From the NCBI GenBank assembly GCA_023212695.1, contig JALCCG010000060.1, forward strand, positions 31,588-95,587: a stretch of 64,000 nucleotides of DNA. The letters run 5' to 3'. Under the pieces are notes generated by a model. That model was not told where the DNA came from, made no database searches, and saw only the letters and a list, made by a program, of their open reading frames with translations. A program made the translations under genes and the position numbers. Position 1 is the first letter of the stretch, and each line of letters begins with the position of its first letter. Source of the DNA: Sporisorium sorghi (Eukaryota > Basidiomycota > Ustilaginomycetes > Ustilaginales > Ustilaginaceae). Below, piece by piece: positions 7,614-16,858 of the stretch.

Positions 7614-9920
7614 ATGTCGCAAAAGCCCGTCGATGTCCCCGCGGCAGCTAGTCGCGCAGGCGGCGCAGACGACTCCGCCCAAGCCGCCGACCAATGCGCC
7701 ATCGAAAGCGGCGGATCCTCGCCCGTCATGCCGCACGCCTTTGTACACCACCGTCACCTCAGCGGCGGTCCAGGTGTAGGGCCCGGCACCGCCTCCCCTG
7801 GCAGGTACAGCGCCACCCAAGCGCAGCAGCTCGCTCAAAAGATGGCGCAGCAGGAACAAGCGCAGCGCGATGCTTCCCACCACCACCATCAGCAGCAACA
7901 GCAATCGGCGGTGCGGGACATCTCGCGCTCCTCGTCCGTGCGCGGTGGCTCGCGACAGCTCTCCGGGGGCAGTGCAGCATCGCCTCGGCACTTTTCGCAG
8001 TCGCGACCCGCGCCGTTCCCGCAGGCGTCGCAGAGGGAGGCGTTCGATGTGGCCGTAGCATCGTCCGGGTTGGCCTCGTCGTCGGATGGGTTGCAGGCTT
8101 TGCTGCGCGACCATCCGGAGTTGGTCTCGAGCAGCTTGGCGGCTGCAGCGGGTCCTAATTTGGCTATGACGGGTGCGTTCAGTACGCGGTCTGCCAGTCA
8201 TGCGGGCAGCAACTCGAACAGTGTGCCCGGCACGCCGTTTGAGCGTGCTGCTGATCCGCTCGGCCAGCAGGGTCCTGTGCTGGCCATGGGTGGGTCGCTG
8301 TCCAACTCGTTCCACCAATCGCAGAGCCATGCGCAACAGCAACAGCACAGTGTCACTTCGCCCACGCACGACAGCGGACGCGGGCGCATCCTCAAAGACG
8401 CCCCCGAGGTCGGCGAGGGGGGGCCTTCGGGTGGGCAGAGCGGTCTCGGTGCCGCGCTCGGTCTGGGTCCAGGTATCCGCACGGGGATCACCACGCCCAA
8501 CTTGGGCGCGGCGGGTGCAAGGCCAGACTATTCGGGCGCCAAGATCGTCGTGTGCATGGTCGGTCTGCCTGCGCGCGGCAAGAGCTACGTCGCCAACCGC
8601 GTGCTCAAGTACCTCCGCTGGCTCGAGTACGACGTCAAGGTGTTCAACGTCGGCCAGCTGCGTCGTGCGCTCGCTCGCGCCAAGTACAACTCTTCCGGTG
8701 TCAAAGAAGACCACACGGCGTCGTTCTTCGATCCATCCAACCCGTCGGCGTACAAACTGCGGTCGCAGATGGCTGAAGAGTGTCTCGAGCAGCTCATTGG
8801 CTGGCTCAAGCGTGGTGGCAATGTCGGCATCCACGATGCGACCAACTCGACGCAGGCGCGTAGAAAGGAGATTGCAGACCGCATCGCCAAGGAGCCCGAC
8901 CTCAAGCTCGTCTTCCTCGAGTCCATCTGCACCGACCCTAAAGTGATCGACGCCAACATCGCGGTCAAGGTCAGCAGCGGCGATCCGGACTATGCGGGCA
9001 TGACGCCCGAAGCGGCCAAAGCCGACTTCCTCGCGCGCATCAAGCACTACGAAGACACGTACGAGCCCGTCAACCACGACGGATCCGAGGCGCACTACAG
9101 CTACGTCAAGGTCACCGACGTCGGCAAGAGCGTCACCATCAATCGCATCCAGGGCTACCTCGAGTCGCGCATTGCGTTCTACCTGATGAACTTGCACCTG
9201 ACGCCGCGCAACATTTTCTTTTCGCGTCATGGCGAGTCGCAGTACAATGTCGAGGGCAAGATTGGCGGGGATTCGGATCTGTCGCCACGCGGCTGGATGT
9301 ATGCGAAAGCGCTGCCGCAGCTGATCAAGGATAACATTGGGGATGCGCCGCTGACGGTGTGGCATAGTACGTTGCGGCGGACGGGGCAGACGGCGAGCGA
9401 GCTGCCGTACCCGAAACTGGCGTGGAAGAGCTTGGACGAGCTGGATGCGGGTGTTTGCGATTCCATGACGTACGAGGAGATTGAAAAGTACTACCCGGAG
9501 GACTACGCGAATCGCGATGACGACAAGTTCAACTACCGATACCGCGGCGGCGAGTCGTACCGCGACGTCGTTGTCCGCCTCGAGCCCATCATCATGGAGC
9601 TCGAACGCCAGGAGAACATCCTCATCATCGGCCACCAGGCCATCATCCGCTGTCTGTACGCCTACTTCCACGCGCTCTCCCAAGAGGACCTGCCGTACAT
9701 CAAGATCCCCCTGCACACCGTCATCCAGCTCACGCCCAAGGCATACGGGTGCGACGAGAAGCGCTTCCAGCTGCCCATCGAGGCGGTGGATACGCACAGG
9801 CCCAAACCGCTTCGGTCCGAGATGGACGACCACCCGCCGACGCCGCCGCTGGACCCGCTCGAGGAGGCCGCGACGAGTGCGCCGCCCAGCCAGACCAAGC
9901 CTGGTGTTGAGGTGGCGTAG
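7614..9920 (+). CDS. bifunctional 6-phosphofructo-2-kinase / fructose-2,6-bisphosphatase
   Basis: This enzyme makes and degrades fructose-2,6-bisphosphate, the switch between glycolysis and gluconeogenesis in the cytosol. The frame is 768 aa, from an ATG in an ideal ACCATG context. Residues 1-300 are low-complexity (Q, S, G rich), probably a regulatory phosphorylated region. The kinase domain starts near 310 with the P-loop GLPARGKS and includes FNVGQLRR, the FDP segment and HDATNST. The phosphatase domain starts near 530 with FFSRHGESQYN. All three phosphatase catalytic positions are kept: His in RHGES, Glu in LDELDAG and His in IIGHQA. It should therefore be truly bifunctional, unlike yeast Pfk26, whose phosphatase His is lost. 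The C-terminal 50 residues are Pro-rich. A long antisense frame covers this gene and is not taken as real. Confidence 0.95.
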   Translation: MSQKPVDVPAAASRAGGADDSAQAADQCAIESGGSSPVMPHAFVHHRHLSGGPGVGPGTASPGRYSATQAQQLAQKMAQQEQAQRDASHHHHQQQQQSAVRDISRSSSVRGGSRQLSGGSAASPRHFSQSRPAPFPQASQREAFDVAVASSGLASSSDGLQALLRDHPELVSSSLAAAAGPNLAMTGAFSTRSASHAGSNSNSVPGTPFERAADPLGQQGPVLAMGGSLSNSFHQSQSHAQQQQHSVTSPTHDSGRGRILKDAPEVGEGGPSGGQSGLGAALGLGPGIRTGITTPNLGAAGARPDYSGAKIVVCMVGLPARGKSYVANRVLKYLRWLEYDVKVFNVGQLRRALARAKYNSSGVKEDHTASFFDPSNPSAYKLRSQMAEECLEQLIGWLKRGGNVGIHDATNSTQARRKEIADRIAKEPDLKLVFLESICTDPKVIDANIAVKVSSGDPDYAGMTPEAAKADFLARIKHYEDTYEPVNHDGSEAHYSYVKVTDVGKSVTINRIQGYLESRIAFYLMNLHLTPRNIFFSRHGESQYNVEGKIGGDSDLSPRGWMYAKALPQLIKDNIGDAPLTVWHSTLRRTGQTASELPYPKLAWKSLDELDAGVCDSMTYEEIEKYYPEDYANRDDDKFNYRYRGGESYRDVVVRLEPIIMELERQENILIIGHQAIIRCLYAYFHALSQEDLPYIKIPLHTVIQLTPKAYGCDEKRFQLPIEAVDTHRPKPLRSEMDDHPPTPPLDPLEEAATSAPPSQTKPGVEVA

Positions 9921-10148
9921 ATGGGGGAGAGTGTAGAAGGATAGTTTGTCGTCATGGTTCAATCACCACACCTCTTTTTTCCAGCGTTCATCCGTTGTTC
10001 GCGGTTGTCGTGTGAGTTCTGTGAGGTGACGTTCTAGTGAGACATTTCCGTTGGAGTATCCGATCATGAGCCGAGAGGTCTTCCGTGTACATCACAAAAC
10101 TGGAGCTTGCTGCTGATATAAAGAAGCTCTGAACCGCGGCGAGGGCCT
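9921..10148. terminator. convergent 3' region PFK-2 / IBtk-like
   Basis: This 228-bp spacer lies between two facing stop codons and should hold both polyadenylation regions. It is moderately AT-richer than the flanking coding DNA. No canonical AATAAA was noted. Confidence 0.4.
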
Positions 10149-13100
10149 CTACGACTGACGCGGGGTGAACGTCGGCGCGGCTGCCGAGAGATTGGCGGCG
10201 GCTGTGCTTGCGGTCGCTGCTGGCTTGGCTGGCAAGCCGTGCTGCAAAGCAGAGGCGCTATCGCTCCCTCGGCTTTGGCCCTTGTCGCTGCTCTTTGGTG
10301 GGAGTTTGTTCCGGCTTTCGGCGCCATTGGTGGTATCGGGCTGCTGCTTTCCGGCACTCTTATTTGGCGTGCCGTCGGCATTGCCTTGCTTGCCACTCGG
10401 CTTGTTTGCTCCTCCCTTCTTGCCTCCCTCTAGCGCTTTAGTGGTCTTTCCCTTGGCTGCGCTGCCATTAGCAGCACTCGACTGCGCCGGATCCTGACCC
10501 GCCTTTGACGAAGACGAAGACTTTTCCTTCGACGCGGAAGACTGCTGCGGCGGCTGAGGCTGCTTGCCTTGCTTCTTCTGACCTCCTTTACCCTTGCCGC
10601 CACTAGGAGCACCAGAAACACCGCCCTTGCTGCCCTTCCTCTCCTTCTGCAGCCGTTTCGACTCCTCGGCGAACCACTTTTCAAACTCTTCCGCCTGCTT
10701 CTGCTCCTCCTTGCGACGCTCTTCGGCTTGACGCTCCTCCTCTTGGATGTCGAGGAAGCTTCTTCGCGCTGCAGCCGCCTGGCGGATCGTCTCTTGCTCT
10801 GCCTCGATCGCCATTCTCTGCTGCTCTTGGATTTGTGCAAATGTCAGCTGTGCAGGAGAGGCTGGGGTTGTTGCACGATCGGCGCGAGAGACTTCCGAAG
10901 AAGACCGCGAAGCGGTCGGAGTTTCTGCGTTCAGCAGAGAGCGCAACAAGTTCGAAGATGGCCCGCGTTGGACTTCCGGTCGGCCGGGACGTGCTGCAGC
11001 CAAAGGTGCAGCCATCGAGGGCGACGTGCCAAACGTACCCAGAGGTGGTGCCACAGCAGGGGTCGACCACGCCGATTCATTGGTGTTCATGCGCTTCGGC
11101 ACAGTCTTGGACCCCATTCGCATCGGCGTATACGTCGGGCCCATGCTGCCGGCAGGGGAAGCGCTTGCGTCCGAAAACGAAGGACGAGAGCTCTGTCCAT
11201 TAACGTTAGGCTGCAAAGGTGCAGCTGAAGGACGTCGACTGTTAGGCGTGGATGCCAAGGGCGGCGTGCCCTCGTGCGAGGTGCCGAGCGCCATCGCAGT
11301 GGCCGCGGCGGCCTTGATACTCCATGGTGAAGACGCAGCGGCCTTGTCCGGTGGAGACGAGCCAGGGGCAGCCGCCGTCTTCCAGGGCGACGAAACGCTG
11401 CCACTGCGTCCGGGGACTGGCTGGGTCGCAGCCGCCGCAGCAGCAGCAGCGGCAAGACCAGCCTCTTGCTGCTGACGCTTTCGCTCCTTCTGAGAGAGAC
11501 GCGCGCCACCACCAATGCTGATAGGCGAAAGCTCAAAGCCTGGCGTGGCCGACTTGTGAACAGGCGTCGATGTGCCCGAGCCACTGGGCGTTGTCGCGTT
11601 CGAAAGGTGAGGCGGCGCCGCAGTGGTCTGCTGCTGGCGTTGCTGTTGGCTGGCCATAATGCTGCGAAGGTCGTTGGGTGTGTCGACCGGCCGAAGCGCA
11701 GGCGAGGCAGATGCACTCGAAACTGCTTGCTTCCTTTCGGCTTCGACCGTGCGAGACTTCCACGGTCGCGACGGCGAGCCCTTGTCCATTGAGTCGTCGA
11801 GACTGAGATGGGCTACCTGCGGCAACGAGGCCCATGGCGAGCCCTGCGCACGAGCGCTCGAATCCTTTCTCGGCGTTGCGACGTACTCGTCTTCGTCCAT
11901 GGAAAACACTTCGGACGCGTCGTCGGTCATCGACCGCTGCGAGATACCCGCACTGACGGGTCGCAGTGCATCCGGACTGGCGGGCGACGAGACGCGGAGA
12001 CGCGCGCTAGACTGGCGTCGATTCGAGTCCTGAGCCATCAAAGGCGGGGATTTGATGCCGGCTACTCCCGAACCCTTCTTGGGACGAACTTTGTTGACTA
12101 CGAGGTGCAAGCTGGGCGGCGGAATGTCGAGATCATCGTAAAACTCTCGGTGCTTCTCGACCAAAGCAGCAAGCCGGTCCTGTGCAAAGCTACGATGCAG
12201 CTTCTCGTCCTGCTTTTGTCGGACGTAAACAGTCAAGGCTCGAATCATGCCGTTGTCGAGCTCATTGAGACGCCCGCCCTCGAGCAACGCTTCCATGCTC
12301 TTGGTGCAGTAGTCCATCGTGATATCCTTGAGCTGATCCGCCTTGTAGAAGTCAGCCTCGGTCATGACGGCGCCGACGGTATGCGCCAGAATGCGCTTGC
12401 GCAGCAACGAGCTGACCACCAGCTTGAGCTTGTCGAGCAGCAACTCGTTGGCGGCCGCCATCACCTCGACCAGAAAGTCCATGTATTGCTCCAATGAGCG
12501 GTCAGCGTCACATCCGGTGAAGAGCGTCTCGCCATTGTCGGTGTAGAGATGCATGAGCACGATGCGAGCCACCTCCCAGCGCAAATGCTTCATGTCGAGA
12601 GCGATGACGTTGTTGGCATCCCAACGTGCTGCGGTCCAGTGCGGCTGGAACAAGGCGGCAAAGAAGGGCGACCTGCGTAGAATGACCGAGTGAGCAGGCA
12701 CAATGCGGTCTTGGAAACGGAGCACGACGTCGTTGAAGCTCTCGGTTTCGCGCTCAGAGACGTCAATGTCCACAAAGAGGCTGAAGAGATCGGACATGTT
12801 GCCACGAAGCGTCGGCTCTGGTGGCCGAGGCATGCTAGCTTTGACGCTGGCGGCCAATGCCGTGAGACCGAGACGCTCTGAGAGGTTCCGCAATTCATCC
12901 TGGATGCGTTGACGGTCTACCTTGGCTGCCCTGAGTTCCTTGTCAATGACGAGCCCGACACTAGGCACCCATATCGGCGGCAGGTCGTCCGAGTAGATGT
13001 AGTGCAGCAGGAACAGCGCAGAGACGAGGCTGCAGTTCGACAGCGTCAGAATCGAAATGCGCTTGCTGGTGCCGGTGGCGGTGATCTTGATGCCTGCTGG

Positions 13101-15491
13101 CAGATCGTCCTTGGTGCTAGGGTCCAGCAACGCCTTTTGCAGCGAGGGAATGCGTGCACCAAGAACAAGTTTGTGAACAGGCAGATAGTGTCCGTCCGCA
13201 ATCAAGAAGGCGTCGCAGCCAAACGGAGGCGAGAGGTTGTGAGGACCGTAGAACGCCTGGCGTCTTGCTGTGCTGGATGCTGGCTGTGGTTGCGAGGAGG
13301 TGGCATCTGTGCTCGAGTCGGTCTCGGCTTCGTCGGTAGCCACGCCTGATACGATGCGACCAGCGACCCAACGTTTTGCAGCCTCGAGGATCAGCAATGC
13401 CATCTTGGCGTACTTTCCCGTGTCCGTCCTTGTATGCGACCCCTCCGCATGCTCGTCGTCCGATTCGCCATCCGACACAAGACGGTCGCGGATCTCGGAG
13501 ATCTCGACGACTTGGGAAGTGATGCCCTTTTCCTTTTCACCATCTTGGCCCATCGTCTGCACTTTGAGATGAGGTAGCAAGTCGCGGAGCGCCTCCTCGA
13601 CCGACCTGCCCTTGACGCGTACGTCGGGCAAGCTGGGGTCGGCCTTGATGGCAGCGAGCGCACCGCTCTCGCTTGTGGCGACCTTGACCACGCGTTGGAG
13701 GTAAGGGATCTGCTGAAACTTGAAGTTCTTGCCTCCGCCGCCCTTGCCTCCTGCATCGCTCCTGCGTGGACGAACAAAGCAGTGACCGCTCTCTGTGCAC
13801 AGAATGACAGAGCCATCAGCGCCGATGGCCACATCGCGTACAGCCGTGAACTTCTTGCGGACCGACCAGAGAAGCTGTGGCTTTGGCGCCAACTGCGCTG
13901 CCGAGGACTTGGCGTTGGAGGTGGCTGATGCCGCAGCTCTGCCTGACGTTCCGGCGTTGCCGTACTCGGAAGGGTGTTCGAGATTGAAGGTAAAGAGGTC
14001 GCCCATGTCGCTGAGGGCGGAGAACGTGTTCCCGCTGCTGGACAACTTGGAAATGAGCGTCTTGGGTTGCACCTGCCTGGGCCTAAAGACCGAAATGCTG
14101 CTGGAGAAGCGGGCGAGGGGAAAGTTGATGCGGAAATGCGTGTCATTGTGCCAAACAAAGACATCGCCGCCTTCCATCAGGCAAGCCGTGCCAAAGTCGG
14201 ATGCTGCGACTTGCTGGATGCCCGCGCCGGCGGCGAGCGCCGTGACCTTACGTGGCTGTACCTGGACTGCTGTTCCGCTCCGGTCGTAGCCGAGCTGGCC
14301 TGTGTTGGTTCCCCACGTGTAGAGGCCCTCTGATGTGAAGACTGCCGAGTGGAGTTTGCTACATGCCGCACCAAGAACGACCTCCTTCTTGAGTGGGCCG
14401 ACGATTCGTCTAGGAGAGATCTGAATGTCAAGCTCGGCGTTCTGAGTAGATGCAGCTGGTTGGCCAAACGTGACTCGAGCCCCGCCTCCTAGCTTGCCCG
14501 AGGTTGAGCCAACAGTGCCCAAGCCGTGCTCTACAGTGTATCCAAGCTGTGAGAATCGATTGAGGCCAAACGAGTAGACTGCACCGGACGCTGTAATGAT
14601 GAGGGTGTGATCTTGAGCAACTGCGACGGAACGCGCAGTCTCGTTGAAATCCTTGAGCGGCTCGAACGAGGTTTGTGTCTGTGGTGATCGACCCAGCCGG
14701 CCATTGCTGCCGAGACCGCACACCCAAACATTGGCAACTTTCTCGTCAGTCAAGATGACGGTGTGAAGACGGCTCATGGCAACGTCTTTGATACCGATGC
14801 GGTCAAACTTTTTGCCTGCAGGCAAGGAAACTCTGAACGCATCCTGCACCGAATGTGGACGAAGCGTGATCTTGTCGGGTAGCTGGCGGTCGTCGCCATC
14901 GCCAAGACCGAGGTTGTAGTTGCGGTTGGATCCCCAGGTGAAGAGCTGCGTCAATGTGCGGGAGTGTTGGTTGCGAGTCGGTTCGAAAGACAAAGCATCC
15001 GCGGGAGGATTTGTGCCGGCAACGGTCGAGTTGTAGAGGTCAAAAGCGGTGAGACCCTCAAAGTCCTTGACGCGCAGGTCGAGGTCGTTCCTACGCAGCA
15101 AGATGATGGCCGTCTGCAAATTGGCAGCATATAGCGCCCTGTGTAGAGGCGTATATCCGCTCTCTCCATCTTGCAAGTTGATGTTGACGCTTGGATGCGA
15201 CAAAAGGGCGTTGAGGTAGCTGGCAGTCGATGGCTCCGTGCTGGAAGCGATGTGGTGCAAGACTGAGCGGCCGAGATGGTCACGACGATTGACTTCGGCG
15301 GGTGGACATGGCCCCGAGTGCTCCTTGTAGCTGTGTGGTGACTTGGAGAAGGCGGCAGAACCGGCACCGTAGGATCCATTTGCGGTCACCTGGGTGGCGT
15401 TGGACTTGTCGGGCGGGCTGCCTTTGAGTAGGGCGCGAAATCTTTGTAGATCGCGCACATGCCAGCAATCTAGGAGGGTAGGAGCGACCAT
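10149..15491 (-). CDS. IBtk-like ankyrin / RCC1 / double-BTB protein
   Basis: The frame encodes 1780 aa without introns from the ATG at 15491. Order of parts: two ankyrin repeats (residues about 70-150, GRSVLHHIAS and GYTPLHRALYAANLQTAIILL), RCC1-type propeller blades (about 185-450: LFTWGSNRNYNLGLGDGDD, VWVCGLGSNGRLGRS, VYSFGLNRFSQLGY, LYTWGTNTGQLGY), a first BTB near 760 (CDAFLIADGHYLPVHKLVL), a second BTB near 930 (DVVLRFQDRIVPAHSVIL), then a 600-residue disordered Ser/Pro/Ala tail. The tail holds a Glu/Arg-rich coiled coil (about 1560-1640) and a K/G/S-rich end. This order is that of the inhibitor of Bruton tyrosine kinase, a CUL3 ubiquitin-ligase adaptor in animals. The fungal protein is presumably a CUL3 substrate adaptor too; the BTK link does not apply in fungi. 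Confidence 0.9.
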   Translation of the reverse strand: MVAPTLLDCWHVRDLQRFRALLKGSPPDKSNATQVTANGSYGAGSAAFSKSPHSYKEHSGPCPPAEVNRRDHLGRSVLHHIASSTEPSTASYLNALLSHPSVNINLQDGESGYTPLHRALYAANLQTAIILLRRNDLDLRVKDFEGLTAFDLYNSTVAGTNPPADALSFEPTRNQHSRTLTQLFTWGSNRNYNLGLGDGDDRQLPDKITLRPHSVQDAFRVSLPAGKKFDRIGIKDVAMSRLHTVILTDEKVANVWVCGLGSNGRLGRSPQTQTSFEPLKDFNETARSVAVAQDHTLIITASGAVYSFGLNRFSQLGYTVEHGLGTVGSTSGKLGGGARVTFGQPAASTQNAELDIQISPRRIVGPLKKEVVLGAACSKLHSAVFTSEGLYTWGTNTGQLGYDRSGTAVQVQPRKVTALAAGAGIQQVAASDFGTACLMEGGDVFVWHNDTHFRINFPLARFSSSISVFRPRQVQPKTLISKLSSSGNTFSALSDMGDLFTFNLEHPSEYGNAGTSGRAAASATSNAKSSAAQLAPKPQLLWSVRKKFTAVRDVAIGADGSVILCTESGHCFVRPRRSDAGGKGGGGKNFKFQQIPYLQRVVKVATSESGALAAIKADPSLPDVRVKGRSVEEALRDLLPHLKVQTMGQDGEKEKGITSQVVEISEIRDRLVSDGESDDEHAEGSHTRTDTGKYAKMALLILEAAKRWVAGRIVSGVATDEAETDSSTDATSSQPQPASSTARRQAFYGPHNLSPPFGCDAFLIADGHYLPVHKLVLGARIPSLQKALLDPSTKDDLPAGIKITATGTSKRISILTLSNCSLVSALFLLHYIYSDDLPPIWVPSVGLVIDKELRAAKVDRQRIQDELRNLSERLGLTALAASVKASMPRPPEPTLRGNMSDLFSLFVDIDVSERETESFNDVVLRFQDRIVPAHSVILRRSPFFAALFQPHWTAARWDANNVIALDMKHLRWEVARIVLMHLYTDNGETLFTGCDADRSLEQYMDFLVEVMAAANELLLDKLKLVVSSLLRKRILAHTVGAVMTEADFYKADQLKDITMDYCTKSMEALLEGGRLNELDNGMIRALTVYVRQKQDEKLHRSFAQDRLAALVEKHREFYDDLDIPPPSLHLVVNKVRPKKGSGVAGIKSPPLMAQDSNRRQSSARLRVSSPASPDALRPVSAGISQRSMTDDASEVFSMDEDEYVATPRKDSSARAQGSPWASLPQVAHLSLDDSMDKGSPSRPWKSRTVEAERKQAVSSASASPALRPVDTPNDLRSIMASQQQRQQQTTAAPPHLSNATTPSGSGTSTPVHKSATPGFELSPISIGGGARLSQKERKRQQQEAGLAAAAAAAAATQPVPGRSGSVSSPWKTAAAPGSSPPDKAAASSPWSIKAAAATAMALGTSHEGTPPLASTPNSRRPSAAPLQPNVNGQSSRPSFSDASASPAGSMGPTYTPMRMGSKTVPKRMNTNESAWSTPAVAPPLGTFGTSPSMAAPLAAARPGRPEVQRGPSSNLLRSLLNAETPTASRSSSEVSRADRATTPASPAQLTFAQIQEQQRMAIEAEQETIRQAAAARRSFLDIQEEERQAEERRKEEQKQAEEFEKWFAEESKRLQKERKGSKGGVSGAPSGGKGKGGQKKQGKQPQPPQQSSASKEKSSSSSKAGQDPAQSSAANGSAAKGKTTKALEGGKKGGANKPSGKQGNADGTPNKSAGKQQPDTTNGAESRNKLPPKSSDKGQSRGSDSASALQHGLPAKPAATASTAAANLSAAAPTFTPRQS

Positions 15492-16858
15492 GCAAGGAAG
15501 GTGGCGATACCCTAGATCAGGGTATCACCCGCCTGAAAGTCCGAAGAGGTGCTCGTCGAATGCACGAGACCTGATCGGCTTCCAAGATTTGACTCTACGA
15601 TCGACTGAAGAGTGACCGTCGAGAGTCGAAGTAGAGGGAATGCGAGCCGGAAAGCTGCGGAAAGCGACGACAGAGGATGGGCGATCTTCCGACTTGTCCA
15701 CGATGGGAAAGCAGTGGCAGTTCGTGAATGCGAGAATGTGCGAAGTGCTTTTCAGACGGTCAATCCGACGAAATGGTGGCGGATTGACGGCTTGACTTGA
15801 AGGTGAAAGTCGGAATGACCGAAGCGGACTGACACTTCTTAAGATGTCGGATAGCGGACAGGTTTGAAAGGCAGAATAGTCGGCACAAGTTGTTGGCAGC
15901 TGCGATAAAGAGACAGTCGGTCGCTCGGCAGGTGGTGCTTCCGTCGAGTCGCGGAAGGCTGTGAGAAAACGGTGGAAGGCGATCCTTTTCCGCGGTTTCT
16001 GTGTTCGGAGACACCGAATGAGGTGTAGCAAGCGATCAATCCTAGACTAGAGTGAGGCTGTCCTGAGCGAGAGAAAGCAAGAGATCGTGGATGTCGTCGA
16101 CACAGATGTCTAGTCAAGCTGCAGCTGCGGTCATGTACAAAAAGTGGAGTCGGAAGCTCCTTTCGCTGACGGCTTTTCCGCAGCGAAGCGGAACGGGCAA
16201 TTCGCGTCGAGCGGTTGGCTGAGCCCACGGCCTTCTCTCCCCTCGTGCTCCGTGGCGAATTTTTACCTCACGTCGGATTGGCCGAGCACGTTGCGAGCTG
16301 GACCCTTGCTTGCTTGCTCTCTCTCTCTCTCTCTCTCTCCCTGATACAGCCACTGATGACACGACTCCGTGACTGTGTCGACCTGAATCGATCATCAAGA
16401 GCGAAAGCGTGAGACTTTCTTCGGATGCTGTCGGCGAGAGATGGACTGCAGTCTGTGCTCTTATGAAGGACTGGCCGTGAGTGAGGTCGCGTTCGCGTAA
16501 AGCGGCCGATCTACGCCAAGGTGGGCGCTTCTTGAATCGGGCTGTGATACTCACAGCACTAATCCTCTGCCTGCAATCACACCAAGACCGCCTCTCTCTT
16601 CCCTTTCGCTCGACCTGAGAAGCGTCGGATGCTAAGCTTCGAGAGCTGCACTGCTTCAGTCGCTACAGTAGCGAAGGCGCACGTCTGTGCTTCCGGTGTC
16701 CATTTTCTCCTGCAGCAGCTACTCAGACATCCGTCGGACCCTGGATTTTGGTCTTGCAAAGACGCCTTGATCGCAGTCAACCCTTCCACCGACAACAACA
16801 CCATCTTCACCCTCCATCCCTCATCTCACTTTCGGCCAGTTGACCAGCAGTCACAACC
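15492..16858. promoter_or_regulatory. 1.37-kb divergent intergenic region with CT microsatellite
   Basis: This region lies between the start of the IBtk-like gene (-) and the start of the unrecognised 545-aa gene (+). It holds a perfect CT run (16317-16340). Short open frames cross it, but none has recognisable composition. It probably carries two promoters and long leaders. Confidence 0.5.
16317..16340. repeat. (CT)n microsatellite
   Basis: There are about 12 uninterrupted CT dinucleotides in the shared promoter region upstream of the + strand gene at 16859. Such tracts can act as pyrimidine-rich promoter elements in fungi, but no function is shown here. Confidence 0.9.

Noticed and set aside
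7572..9962. 796-codon antisense frame opposite the PFK-2/FBPase-2 gene
   Set aside because: It mirrors the GC-biased codons of the real gene, shows no domain (Arg/Val/Leu-rich translation) and overlaps the sense gene completely.
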